From Alienimonas chondri (GTDB taxonomy: Bacteria > Planctomycetota > Planctomycetia > Planctomycetales > Planctomycetaceae): a DNA stretch of 45,224 nucleotides. The stretch lies in NCBI RefSeq assembly GCF_013036045.1, contig NZ_WTPX01000023.1:1-45224 (forward strand), in the 5' to 3' direction. Positions within the stretch are counted from its first letter, which is position 1, and each line of letters starts with the position of its first letter. The translations under genes and the position numbers were made by a program. Of this stretch, positions 17,559 to 25,474 are shown in pieces. The notes under the pieces were generated by a model that saw only the letters and a program-made list of their open reading frames with translations, ran no database searches and was not told where the DNA came from.

Positions 17559-18248
17559 TTGTTCAATCGCTCGTCCCCTCCCGACCCCGCCGCCGACATG
17601 CCCGCGACTTTGTCTTCGCACGCCCGCAAGACCGCTTCGTCGACGACGGCGGAGGCTCCAAATCGCGCGGGCCTTTCTGTCGCGGAACTTGTCGCCATGG
17701 ATCAATCGACCGCCGACGCCCCGCCCGTCTCCCCCGCGGATCTGGAGGTCTGTCCGGCGTTCGCCAAGCTGACGAACTCTCAGCGGCGGGAGTTCCTCGA
17801 CCTCGCCAGCCGGCATCGCTTCAGCGCCGGCGAGACGATCCTGCATGAGGGCCGCGAGACCCGCTGCCTGTGGTTCATCCTGTCCGGCTCCTGCGAGGTG
17901 GTGAAGGCTCGGCCGGACGGCGGCGACCGCGTGCTGGCCACGTTGGATGCCGGGGCGCTGTTCGGGGAGATGAGCTTCTTCAGCCCGGCTCCGCACTCCG
18001 CGGACGTCCGGGCGACCGGCGAATGCGTCGTGCTGCGAATGAGCGCGGAGAACTGGGAGGTGCTCGAGCAAATCGGTCTCCGTCCGGCGTTTCACATCGC
18101 CCGGCAGACCGCCGCGGTGATGAGCGATCGTCTCCGCTGCATGGATGAATGGATCACCCGCGTCCTCGCCGAGACCTCAGACCCGACCGATCGGGCCAAG
18201 CGGACGGACGAATGGAACGAGTTCCGCAGCAAGCTGTTCGGCGCCTGA
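17559..18248 (+). CDS. cyclic nucleotide-binding domain protein without HTH
   Basis: The 229-residue product has a cNMP-binding beta-roll at about 63-175 ('FSAGETILHEGRETRCLWFILSGSCEVV' is spread over two lines of strands; 'LFGEMSFFSPAPHSADV' is the phosphate-binding cassette with the expected G-E and S/A-D residues). A C-terminal helical part (about 178-229) follows, with no helix-turn-helix, so it is not a CRP-type repressor/activator. It may respond to cAMP or another ligand and act by protein contact. The start is uncertain: the TTG at 17559 has AAGGA 4 bases upstream, while the ATGs at 17598 and 17698 have none. The first 50 residues are low-complexity. Confidence 0.8.
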   Translation: MFNRSSPPDPAADMPATLSSHARKTASSTTAEAPNRAGLSVAELVAMDQSTADAPPVSPADLEVCPAFAKLTNSQRREFLDLASRHRFSAGETILHEGRETRCLWFILSGSCEVVKARPDGGDRVLATLDAGALFGEMSFFSPAPHSADVRATGECVVLRMSAENWEVLEQIGLRPAFHIARQTAAVMSDRLRCMDEWITRVLAETSDPTDRAKRTDEWNEFRSKLFGA

Positions 18249-18350
18249 GACCCCGCCGGCGGAACCGCGTTTTCGGCTCGTTTGGAGGGTGGGCTGACAG
18301 AACGGGGGAGGGACGCGAGGATGGGAGGGCCTTTCCTTGAGTCTGCCCCC

Positions 18351-19610
18351 ATGTCTGATCACGCCGCCCTCGCCGCCGAACTCTCCCGCGATGCGAAGCG
18401 GGCCAGTCGCGAACTGGCCCTCGCCTCCACTGCCGTCAAAAACGCCTGGCTCCGTGGCTGTGCCGCGGCGGTGCGGGCGAACGCGGAACGTCTCGCCTCC
18501 GAAAACGAGCGCGATCTCGCCGCCGCCCCGGACTACGGTCTGAGCGAGGCACAGGTCGATCGCCTGCGTTTGACGCCTGATCGACTGGAGTCCGTCGCCG
18601 TCGGCCTGGAAGAAGTGGCCAGCCTGCCGGACCCGGTCGGCGAGGTCATCGACGGCTCCCGTCGCCCCAGCGGCATTGAACTGACCCGGGTCCGCGTGCC
18701 GCTGGGCGTCGTCTTCTTCATCTATGAGAGCCGCCCGAACGTCACGGCGGACGCCGCGGCGCTCTGCGTGAAAAGCGGGAACGCGGTCATCCTGCGGGGC
18801 GGCAAAGAAGCGTTTCACAGCAACACGGCGCTCCACGCCCTGCTGGCCGATCAGCTCGAAGAGCACGGCCTGCCGCGGGCCACGGTGCAGTTGGTGCCGA
18901 CCACCGACCGGGCGATGGTCGGCGAATTCCTCAAGCGGCGCGGCGACATCGACGTCGCCATTCCCCGCGGCGGGAAGGGCTTGATCGAACGCGTGACCCG
19001 CGAAGCGGCCATGCCGGTCATCAAGCACTTCGACGGCATCTGTCACCTCTTCGCCGATGCCTCCGCCGACTTCGACATGGCCGCCGACTTGACCGTGAAC
19101 GGCAAGGTCCAGCGGCCGGGCGTGTGCAACGCCCTCGAAACGTTGCTCGTGCACCGCGACGTCGCCGAGACCTTCCTGCCGAAGGTCGCCGCGGCGCTGA
19201 CGGAGCAGGGCGTCGAATTGCGCGGCTGCGAGCGCACCTGTGCGATTCTGTCCGACGCCAAGCCGGCGACCGCCGAAGATTGGGACACGGAATATCTCGC
19301 GTTGATCCTCAGCGTGAAGGTCGTGGACGATCTGGACGCCGCGGTCGACCACGTCGCCGCTCACGGCAGCGGGCACACGGAGGTGATCGTGACGAAAGAT
19401 CTCGCCGCCGCCCGCCGGTGGGAGGCGGCCGTGGATGCCGCGGCGGTGATGGTGAACTGCTCCAGCCGCTTCCACGACGGCAGCGAGTTCGGGCTGGGCG
19501 CCGAGATCGGCATTTCGACCGACAAGCTGCACGCCCGCGGCCCCTGCGGCCTGCAGGAACTCACCAGCTACAAGTATATCGTCCGCGGCGAAGGGCAGGT
19601 TCGCGGCTAG
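18351..19610 (+). CDS. proA: gamma-glutamyl phosphate reductase
   Basis: ProA reduces gamma-glutamyl phosphate to glutamate 5-semialdehyde with NADPH in proline synthesis. The 419-residue product fits the family length and has '[32 protein letters not shown]' across the cofactor region, the catalytic Cys in '[14 protein letters not shown]', and '[21 protein letters not shown]' at the C-terminus. The ATG at 18351 matches the usual N-terminus; the frame upstream to 18282 does not look like protein. proB, its usual partner, is not in the window. No obvious promoter or ribosome site precedes it; the spacing from the cNMP gene is 102 bases. Confidence 0.96.
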   Translation: MSDHAALAAELSRDAKRASRELALASTAVKNAWLRGCAAAVRANAERLASENERDLAAAPDYGLSEAQVDRLRLTPDRLESVAVGLEEVASLPDPVGEVIDGSRRPSGIELTRVRVPLGVVFFIYESRPNVTADAAALCVKSGNAVILRGGKEAFHSNTALHALLADQLEEHGLPRATVQLVPTTDRAMVGEFLKRRGDIDVAIPRGGKGLIERVTREAAMPVIKHFDGICHLFADASADFDMAADLTVNGKVQRPGVCNALETLLVHRDVAETFLPKVAAALTEQGVELRGCERTCAILSDAKPATAEDWDTEYLALILSVKVVDDLDAAVDHVAAHGSGHTEVIVTKDLAAARRWEAAVDAAAVMVNCSSRFHDGSEFGLGAEIGISTDKLHARGPCGLQELTSYKYIVRGEGQVRG

Positions 19611-19657
19611 GGGAGCCGTTCGTCGAGCGGCGGGCGTCCGCCCGCTGAATGATCCGC

Positions 19658-19727
19658 ATGCCGGATGAGAAATGCGGCGGGAAGGGGGCGACGCGGTTGC
19701 CCTCTCTCGGCATTCCTCATCCGGCAT
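19658..19727. repeat. imperfect inverted repeat, dispersed repeat family
   Basis: Arms at 19658-19675 and 19710-19727 match at 17 of 18 positions around a 34-base loop and carry the phrase GCCGGATGAG. Flanking text (GGCATTCGTCATTC) resembles the run AATGTCGAATGAGGAAT at about 33719-33735 between two other genes. It probably belongs to a REP-like family. It fills most of the 170-base gap between proA and fliM. Confidence 0.6.
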
Positions 19728-19780
19728 TCGTCATTCTGCCGAGGTAGCCTACAACCGCCGGGCACCCTCAAGCCGCCCCC

Positions 19781-20872
19781 ATGCCCGACGTTCTCACAGA
19801 GTCCGAAGTCGAGTCGTTGCTCGCGGCGCTGGAGCCGGACGGCCCCGTCGCGCCGGCGCCGGCGGGCCGTGCATCGATGGATGCCGACGGCGTCGCCCTG
19901 TACGACTTCAAACGCCCGGAACGCGTTTCCAAGGAGCAGATTCGGGCGCTGCGCGGCCTGCACGAAGGCTTCAGTCGGGAGTTCGGCGCCGGGCTGTCGA
20001 ACCTCATGCGGACGATCGTGGAGGTGAAGCTCGTCGCGGTCGATCAACTGACCTACGGCGAGTTCGTCTTCAGCTTGGAGAATCCGACCTGCTTCAATCT
20101 GCTGCGGGCAGAGGGGCTGGACGGGCACATGGTGCTGGAACTGAGTCCGGCGGTCGTCTTTCCGCTGGTCGATCGACTGCTGGGCGGGGGCCGCAGCACC
20201 GCCGCCGGCGATCCTCCGCCGGATCGACCGCTGACGGAGATCGAAAGCCGGCTGGTCGGGCGGATGACGACGTTGGCGATCTCTTCGCTCAGCCGAACCT
20301 GGGAATCGCTGATCGAGTTGCAGCTCTCGCTGGTGCAAACGGAGAGCAACCCGCAGTTGGTGCAGGTCGTACCGCCGAACGAAGTCGTCGTGCTGGTCGC
20401 CTTCGAACTGACGCTGGGCGAAGCGCGGGGGATGATGAATCTGTGTATTCCGTTCAACACGCTCGAACCCGTCGCCGGCCAGTTCAGCGGAGACGCCTGG
20501 AGCACCTACGGCAAACGCAGCTCCGACCCGCGTGAGAAAGTCGTGTTGGATCGCGGCGTCAGTCGGGCCCGGGTGCCGTTGGACGTCACGCTGGCCGTGA
20601 CCACGCTGACGGCCCGCGATCTGGCAGAGTTGGCGCCGGGAGACGTGATCCTGACGGAGTGCGACAGCCGCGAAGGGCTGGAGTTGCGAGTCGGCGAGAA
20701 GCCGGCCTTCCGCTGTCGTCCCGGCTCGCTGCGGGGCCACAAAGCGGTGCGGGTGACGGGGCCGGTGTTGAAGCCCGTCGACCCCCGCCTCACCCCGTCC
20801 GCCGCCGAGGAGGAGCGGGCGAAGCCACCCGCCCAGCCGGCGTCGGACCCATCAACAGCGGCCAGTTCTTGA
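19781..20872 (+). CDS. fliM: flagellar motor switch protein FliM
   Basis: FliM is the C-ring protein that receives phospho-CheY and sets rotation direction. The 363-residue product has the N-terminal CheY-binding motif 'LTESEVESLLAAL' (compare LSQxEIDALL), a linker, the CheC-like middle domain ('SREFGAGLSNLMRTIVEVKL', then 'FPLVDRLLGGG' as the GGxG motif) and a C-terminal SpoA/FliN-like domain (about 260-335, 'LDVTLAVTTLTARDLAELAP' onward), plus a Pro/Ala tail. All parts are present, so it should be functional. It stands alone here, with no other flagellar genes, as is common in planctomycetes. TACAAC at 19750-19755 could be its -10. Confidence 0.93.
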   Translation: MPDVLTESEVESLLAALEPDGPVAPAPAGRASMDADGVALYDFKRPERVSKEQIRALRGLHEGFSREFGAGLSNLMRTIVEVKLVAVDQLTYGEFVFSLENPTCFNLLRAEGLDGHMVLELSPAVVFPLVDRLLGGGRSTAAGDPPPDRPLTEIESRLVGRMTTLAISSLSRTWESLIELQLSLVQTESNPQLVQVVPPNEVVVLVAFELTLGEARGMMNLCIPFNTLEPVAGQFSGDAWSTYGKRSSDPREKVVLDRGVSRARVPLDVTLAVTTLTARDLAELAPGDVILTECDSREGLELRVGEKPAFRCRPGSLRGHKAVRVTGPVLKPVDPRLTPSAAEEERAKPPAQPASDPSTAASS

Positions 20873-20928
20873 CGGAGCGGCGCCGGACGGCTAGATGTTC
20901 GCATAGATGTCCGGGCCGCCTCTCGCCG

Positions 20929-20935
20929 TTACAAT
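20929..20935 (+). promoter_or_regulatory. probable -10 box of the infC operon
   Basis: TTACAAT contains TACAAT, 5 of 6 to the consensus. It lies 60 bases before the ATT start of infC and after the fliM stop. A matching -35 is not obvious. Confidence 0.45.
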
Positions 20936-20995
20936 AGGCGTGCGTCCCCGTGTCGCCTCATTCCCGACCCCTCGTCCGACCGCAAGGCACCTCCC

Positions 20996-21538
20996 ATTCG
21001 TCGTCCCCCCCGCGAAGACCGCACCGCTACCGATAAAGACGCCCAGCGGATCAACGAACAGATCCGTCTCACCCCCGTCCGCGTCGTCGATCAGGACGGC
21101 GAGATGCTCGGGGTGATCCCGACCGAGGAGGCGATGGAGACCGCCCGCAACGCCGGGATGGATCTCGTCGAAGTGGCCCCTAACGAGCGGCCCCCGGTCT
21201 GCCGGATCATGGACTACGGCAAGTTTAAGTATCAGCAGAAGAAGCGGTCCCAGAAGGGCAAGGGCGGCCATCACGGCCAGATCAAGGAGGTTCGCCTCCG
21301 GCCCAAGACGGGCGATCACGACATCGAATTTAAGATGAAGAAGGCCCGGGAGTTCCTGGGCCACCGCGACAAGGTGAAGGTGAACATCCTGTTCCGCGGT
21401 CGCGAGAACGCTCACCACGAGCGGGGCCGCGAGATCCTGTTCAAGGTGATCGAAGACATGGATGACATCGCCAAGGTCGAGAAGCCGCCGGGCATGGAAG
21501 GCGGTCGGATTATGTCGACCGTCCTCGCCCCCAAGTAG
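20996..21538 (+). CDS. infC: translation initiation factor IF-3, ATT start
   Basis: IF-3 binds the 30S subunit, checks the start codon and prevents 50S joining. The conserved N-terminus ([15 protein letters not shown]) lies upstream of the first ATG (21104) in the same frame. No ATG, GTG or TTG precedes it, but an ATT does at 20996 (ATTCGTCGTCCC), with AAGG 8 bases before it. AUU initiation with autoregulation is the known pattern for infC in Escherichia coli and others, so I place the start there: 180 residues. Both domains are complete: the N-domain to about residue 80, a Lys-rich linker ([16 protein letters not shown]), and the C-domain '[20 protein letters not shown]' to the end. First gene of infC-rpmI-rplT-pheS. 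Confidence 0.93.
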   Translation: MRRPPREDRTATDKDAQRINEQIRLTPVRVVDQDGEMLGVIPTEEAMETARNAGMDLVEVAPNERPPVCRIMDYGKFKYQQKKRSQKGKGGHHGQIKEVRLRPKTGDHDIEFKMKKAREFLGHRDKVKVNILFRGRENAHHERGREILFKVIEDMDDIAKVEKPPGMEGGRIMSTVLAPK

Positions 21539-21591
21539 ATCGCAGCTGCGAGAGTCGCGATGGACCGGCGCCCTTTGGCGTACGGTCGGCG

Positions 21592-21610
21592 GGGAAGCGC
21601 TTCGCTTCCC
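21592..21610 (+). other. hairpin in the infC-rpmI spacer
   Basis: GGGAAGCG-CTT-CGCTTCCC is a perfect 8-bp stem with a 3-base loop in the 180-base gap between infC and rpmI. There is no T run, so it is more likely an mRNA processing or regulatory element than a terminator. Confidence 0.5.
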
Positions 21611-21718
21611 TCGATCGTGAATCTCGTTCTGTTCGTGGGCTGGACCGCCCGGCGCTTGATCGCTACCGTTCCCGACCCTCCTTTTCCGCAAGAGTTCCTC
21701 TAGACCGCCGCCCCCGCC

Positions 21719-21919
21719 ATGCCCAAGCAAAAGACCCACAAGGGCATGAAGAAGCGGTTCAAGATCACCGCATCCGGCAAGGCCACGCACCGTAGCTCGA
21801 ACCGCGGGCACAAGCTGTCCGGCAAGTCGGCGTCCCGCAAACGGGATCTGCGGACGGAAGGCATCATCTGCGGCACCGAGGCCAAGAAGATCGCCAAGGC
21901 GATCGCTCCCGGTAAGTAG
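21719..21919 (+). CDS. rpmI: 50S ribosomal protein L35
   Basis: The 66-residue basic protein is typical L35: it begins [20 protein letters not shown], with conserved '[19 protein letters not shown]' in the middle, and ends in a short Lys-rich tail. It sits in the standard place between infC and rplT. The ATG at 21719 matches the family start. There is no clear ribosome site; it is about 180 bases from infC and could be translated independently. Confidence 0.96.
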   Translation: MPKQKTHKGMKKRFKITASGKATHRSSNRGHKLSGKSASRKRDLRTEGIICGTEAKKIAKAIAPGK

Positions 21920-21931
21920 TCTTCGTTTTGT

Positions 21932-21958
21932 TAGCCGCTCTCTTCAAGAGAGCGGCTA
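21932..21958 (+). other. strong hairpin between rpmI and rplT
   Basis: TAGCCGCTCTCTT and AAGAGAGCGGCTA are perfect 13-base arms around a single C, so about a 12-bp stem with a tight loop. It starts 12 bases after the rpmI stop and is followed by GCCCTTTCT. It could be an attenuator, a processing site or part of an L20 autoregulatory structure. Complete termination is unlikely because rplT follows without an obvious promoter. Confidence 0.6.
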
Positions 21959-22041
21959 GCCCTTTCTCCAACCCCCCGCTGGGGCTTCGGGCGTAAGTCG
22001 GCTTCGTGCCGCCCCGGGTTCCGCACAACGGCACAAGTTCA

Positions 22042-22404
22042 ATGCGCGTTCGTATCGGGTCCGCCCGGAACAAGAAGAAGAACCGTCTGTTCCGCGAGGC
22101 GCGGGGCTTCCGCGGCGGTCGCAGCAAGCTGCTGCGGACGATGAAGGAGTCGGTCATCCGCGCCCGGGCCTACGCCTACCGCGACCGGAAGACCAAGAAG
22201 CGAGTCTTCCGCCGGCTGTGGATCACCCGTCTGTCCGCCGCCTGCCGCGTCCGTGGACTGCGGTACAGCGAGTTCATCTTCGGCCTGAAGCACGCCGGGA
22301 TCGAACTGGACCGCAAGTCGCTCTCCGAGCTGGCGATCCACGAGCCCGCCGTGTTCGATGAAGTGTTCGAGCAGGCCAAGAACGCGATCCCGTCCGCGGC
22401 CTGA
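22042..22404 (+). CDS. rplT: 50S ribosomal protein L20
   Basis: The 120-residue basic protein shows the L20 pattern: [20 protein letters not shown] at the start, then '[20 protein letters not shown]', '[20 protein letters not shown]' and '[20 protein letters not shown]'. L20 is an assembly protein and in several bacteria represses its own rpmI-rplT messenger. The ATG at 22042 matches the family; the frame upstream to 22006 is not conserved-looking. It is third in infC-rpmI-rplT-pheS. Confidence 0.97.
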   Translation: MRVRIGSARNKKKNRLFREARGFRGGRSKLLRTMKESVIRARAYAYRDRKTKKRVFRRLWITRLSAACRVRGLRYSEFIFGLKHAGIELDRKSLSELAIHEPAVFDEVFEQAKNAIPSAA

Positions 22405-22429
22405 TCGCGAAGCATCACGGACCAGAAAC

Positions 22430-22488
22430 TCAAGAACCAAGTCGGGTCGCGGAGCTTGATGCTGTCGACGGCCCGCTTTGGTTCTTGA
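22430..22488 (+). other. imperfect inverted repeat between rplT and pheS, followed by TCTTTT
   Basis: Arms at 22430-22446 and 22472-22488 match at 15 of 17 positions (core TCAAGAACCAA / TTGGTTCTTGA) around a 25-base loop. Pairing extends weakly outward towards 22421 and 22497. TCTTTTGG follows. It may be an attenuator that sets how much pheS is made relative to the ribosomal genes, or a repeat element. I see no T-box. Confidence 0.5.
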
Positions 22489-22512
22489 TCTTTTGGTAGT
22501 TGGAGCTTCCCC

Positions 22513-23562
22513 ATGTCCGACCCCACTGCCGCGTTCGCCGATTACGAACGCGAAGCGACCGCCGCTCTCGCCGCCGCGGCGACTCCGGACGATCTCGAAG
22601 CCGCTCGCATCGAGTTCCTCGGTAAAAAGCAGGGGCGACTGCGCGACCTCCAGAAGTCCCTCGGGTCGGTCCCGAAGGAGGACAAGCCGGCGGTCGGCAA
22701 GGCGTTCAATGAGGTGAAGACGCGGGTGCAGGCCGCGCTCGATGCGCGGCAGGCGGAGCTGGAATCCGCGAGGGCCGGGGCCGCCGTGGACGCGCTGGAC
22801 GTGACGCTCCCCGGGCGCGCTCCGCACCGGATTGGGGCGGTGCACCCTTTGACCCGCACGATCGCGGAGTTCAAGGGCATTCTCGGCCGGCTCGGCTTCA
22901 CGGCCGTCGACGGGCCCGAGGTAGAGGACGAGCGGCACAACTTCAACGCGCTCAATATCCCGGACGATCACCCCGCCCGCGATCCGCTCGAGAATTTCTA
23001 CCTTTCCGCCGCGAGCGTGGGGAAGGGCGAAGGGCCGCTGCTGCTGCGATCGCAGACCAGCACGGTGCAAATCCGCGTGATGGAGCAGACCCCGCCGCCG
23101 GTGCGGGTCATCTCCATCGGCCGCGTCTATCGGCCGGACACAATCGACGCCACGCACCATTGTCAGTTCCATCAAATGGAGGGGCTGATGGTGGGCGAGG
23201 GCGTGACGATGGCTCACCTCAAAACGGTCCTCACCCTGTTCTGCCGGGCGTATCTGGGCGAGGGGACGAAGGTGCGGTTCCGGCCGAGCTTCTTCCCCTT
23301 CACCGAACCCAGCGTCGAGGCCGACGCGTTGTGGCACGGGGCCGGCACCGGCGACGGCGGGGCGGAGGGCCGCTGGTTGGAACTCGGCGGCGCCGGGATG
23401 GTCGATCCGAACGTCCTCGAAGCCGTCGGCTACGACCCGGAGAAGGTCAGCGGATTCGCCTTCGGTTTCGGGATGGAACGCTTCTGCATGATGCGGCACG
23501 GCATCAGCGACATCCGCCTGCTCACCGAGAACGACGTCCGATTCCTGCGGCAGTTCGGCTAA
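22513..23562 (+). CDS. pheS: phenylalanyl-tRNA synthetase alpha subunit
   Basis: PheS is the catalytic subunit of the alpha2-beta2 PheRS. The 349-residue product has the N-terminal coiled-coil region ('[20 protein letters not shown]'), class II motifs 'FHQMEGLMV' and '[15 protein letters not shown]', and motif 3 '[18 protein letters not shown]'. The length is normal. The ATG at 22513 has GGAG 8 bases upstream, a usable ribosome site. pheT does not follow; instead the next gene is convergent and overlaps the pheS stop region by 4 bases, so the beta subunit must be encoded elsewhere. Confidence 0.97.
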   Translation: MSDPTAAFADYEREATAALAAAATPDDLEAARIEFLGKKQGRLRDLQKSLGSVPKEDKPAVGKAFNEVKTRVQAALDARQAELESARAGAAVDALDVTLPGRAPHRIGAVHPLTRTIAEFKGILGRLGFTAVDGPEVEDERHNFNALNIPDDHPARDPLENFYLSAASVGKGEGPLLLRSQTSTVQIRVMEQTPPPVRVISIGRVYRPDTIDATHHCQFHQMEGLMVGEGVTMAHLKTVLTLFCRAYLGEGTKVRFRPSFFPFTEPSVEADALWHGAGTGDGGAEGRWLELGGAGMVDPNVLEAVGYDPEKVSGFAFGFGMERFCMMRHGISDIRLLTENDVRFLRQFG

Positions 23563-23987
23563 CTGGCGGCACGCTCCGAGACCGTCAGTTCGCCCTCGCA
23601 GAACTTGCATTGGACGCGCTGCCCGACGTACTTGATCCCCACGCGGATCTCCTTCTGACAGTGCGGGCAATCCGCAAGATAGGCGACGCGATGTTCTGAG
23701 GTGCCGGCCGTCATCGGCTCGCCGCATTTCTTGCAGGCGACGGGCACCCCGACGTACTTGGCGGCGACCCGCAACTCCTCTCCGCAGCCCGGGCAGCGCG
23801 ATCGTTCGCCTTTGGGCCGCACGATCGTCGGTCCGTCCACCTCAGCCAGGGGGGTGAACTCCGGCGGGTTGAACTCATGCTCGGACAACTCCGGGGCCAG
23901 CAACGTCCGACAACTCGGACACCGCAACACCCGCGGGGGCACCTCCTCCTGACAACCGGGGCAAGGCCCCCCCGTCCATGCCGGCAT
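23559..23987 (-). CDS. triple zinc-ribbon protein, unknown
   Basis: This 142-residue cytoplasmic protein has three Cys-pair modules: CPGC (9-12) with CPSC (23-26); CPGC with CKKC about 18 residues later; and CPHC with CKFC in the C-terminal third. The spacing within modules 2 and 3 (CPxC...V.C..C, with '[10 protein letters not shown]' and '[10 protein letters not shown]' parallel) shows they are repeats of one domain. Such modules usually bind zinc and mediate contact with nucleic acid or protein. The start is the ATG at 23987. Its 3' end overlaps that of pheS by 4 bases. Confidence 0.75.
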   Translation of the reverse strand: MPAWTGGPCPGCQEEVPPRVLRCPSCRTLLAPELSEHEFNPPEFTPLAEVDGPTIVRPKGERSRCPGCGEELRVAAKYVGVPVACKKCGEPMTAGTSEHRVAYLADCPHCQKEIRVGIKYVGQRVQCKFCEGELTVSERAAS

Positions 23988-24051
23988 CGGTCAGAATCCC
24001 ATCAGGGGGTGCGGTAAACCGCGTTCAGTGTACTGCTCATCGCGGTTCACA

Positions 24052-25386
24052 TCAGAGGGCGGCGGTCGGTTCCAGCGGGAGGCAGATCAACCGATCTTCC
24101 AGCCGGAAGAACGCTCGGCCGCCGGCGACGGCGGGTGTCGCCTGGGTGTCCGCCCCCAGCGGGGACGTGCCCCGCAGACGGTATTTCCGAGCGGCGTCCA
24201 GCGCCGTCACGACGCCGTCCATGGTCACGCAGACTACGGCGTCGCCGACGACGATCGGGGAGCCGCTGTAATTGCCGCCGACCCGCTCCGTCCACAGGGC
24301 CTCGCCGTTCTCGGCGTCGAGCACCGTGACCACGCCGCGATCGCCCCAGAGGAACAGCAGCCCGTTCGCGGCCGCGGGCGTCGGGACGTACGGCAGAGAC
24401 CGCGTGTGCTCGACTTCGACGGCGCCGGTCTCGAGATTCGCCCCCACCAACAACTTGCCGGCGCCGCCGGCGCCGCACAGGGCCCACGCTTTCCCGCCGG
24501 CGATCACCGGGGAGGCGACCACCCGGGCCGGCATTTCGCCCGTTCGCCACAGTTCCGCGCCCGTCGCGGCGTCCAACGCCATGATGCCCGCGGAGCCGCT
24601 CGCGGTCACCAACGTCAGCGGCTTGCCGGGGCGACGCAGGACCGTCGGCGTGGCGTAGGCGACCTTCTCGCTCGCGCGTTCCGTGGTCCAAACGGTCTCG
24701 CCGGTCGTCGCATCGAGGGCCAGCACGCCGCCCGCTCCGTCCTGATCGTTCGTCAGCACCAGCAGTTCACGGGCGCTCTCGGCCTCCGGCAGGTCGTCTT
24801 CGGGGAGGTCGACCCGGATCGGACTGGTCCCATGCCCGTGCTGACCGACGAAGGGGCCGAGGTCCCGGCGCCACAATTCTTCACCGCTGTGCGTATAGGC
24901 GTTCAGGACCATGCGTTCGCCGTCGGAGAACAGCGTGAATACGCGCGTGGCGTCCACGGTGGGGGTGGCGGACGCCGGATCGTTGCGGGCGTGCAGACCG
25001 GGCGTGGCGGGGGGACCGTCGGGGTTCACCTGAACGTCCTTCATCCACGCCAAATCGCCGGTCGCGGCGTCGATTCGGTACAGCAATCGACGGGGACCGT
25101 CCGCGGAGGTGACGAACACCGCATCGCCCCAGACCGCCGGGCTGGAAGAACCCGTTCCCAGCAGGGGAGCGCTCCAGGAGAGCGCCTTGGCGTCGAACGT
25201 ATCCGGAAAGGCGCCCTCCGCGACGGCTGTGCCGTCCGGCCCGCGGAACCGGGGCCACTGATCGGAGGCGTTCGCATCGGCGGTCGCGGCGCCGGCGGGC
25301 GCCAGGCAGGCGAGTGCCGCGAGGAGCAGGGGGGCGGCGGGCACGGGGCGTTCCGGTGTGGGAGTTCGAGGGGCGAGACGACGCAC
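24052..25386 (-). CDS. secreted PQQ-binding-like beta-propeller protein
   Basis: The 444-residue product has a signal peptide (VRRL...[20 protein letters not shown]) and then repeated propeller blades of the PQQ-like type, each with 'ALDAATGE..W' ([36 protein letters not shown]). The mature protein begins '[16 protein letters not shown]', the W-P-x-F-R-G-P-D signature common in planctomycete outer proteins. These propellers rarely bind PQQ itself; a scaffold or binding role is likely. I chose the GTG at 25386, preceded by GGGGGA; another GTG 14 codons on leaves a signal peptide with no basic residues. It is divergent from the sigma-54 activator, 88 bases away, and similar in layout to the gene at 29318. 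Confidence 0.85.
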   Translation of the reverse strand: MRRLAPRTPTPERPVPAAPLLLAALACLAPAGAATADANASDQWPRFRGPDGTAVAEGAFPDTFDAKALSWSAPLLGTGSSSPAVWGDAVFVTSADGPRRLLYRIDAATGDLAWMKDVQVNPDGPPATPGLHARNDPASATPTVDATRVFTLFSDGERMVLNAYTHSGEELWRRDLGPFVGQHGHGTSPIRVDLPEDDLPEAESARELLVLTNDQDGAGGVLALDATTGETVWTTERASEKVAYATPTVLRRPGKPLTLVTASGSAGIMALDAATGAELWRTGEMPARVVASPVIAGGKAWALCGAGGAGKLLVGANLETGAVEVEHTRSLPYVPTPAAANGLLFLWGDRGVVTVLDAENGEALWTERVGGNYSGSPIVVGDAVVCVTMDGVVTALDAARKYRLRGTSPLGADTQATPAVAGGRAFFRLEDRLICLPLEPTAAL

Positions 25387-25474
25387 CTTCTTCCCCCGCT
25401 CGCCCGTTCGCAACTGGCGACGTGCCGGGGTCGTCCGGGACGAGCCGGACGTCGTCGCGGTAGACTCGTTTCCG

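Noticed and set aside
22405-22512. A T-box riboswitch before pheS
   Set aside because: No T-box consensus sequence; the inverted repeat is just a hairpin with TCTTTT.
22039-23727. A 562-codon open frame opposite rplT and pheS
   Set aside because: Antisense to two firmly identified genes.
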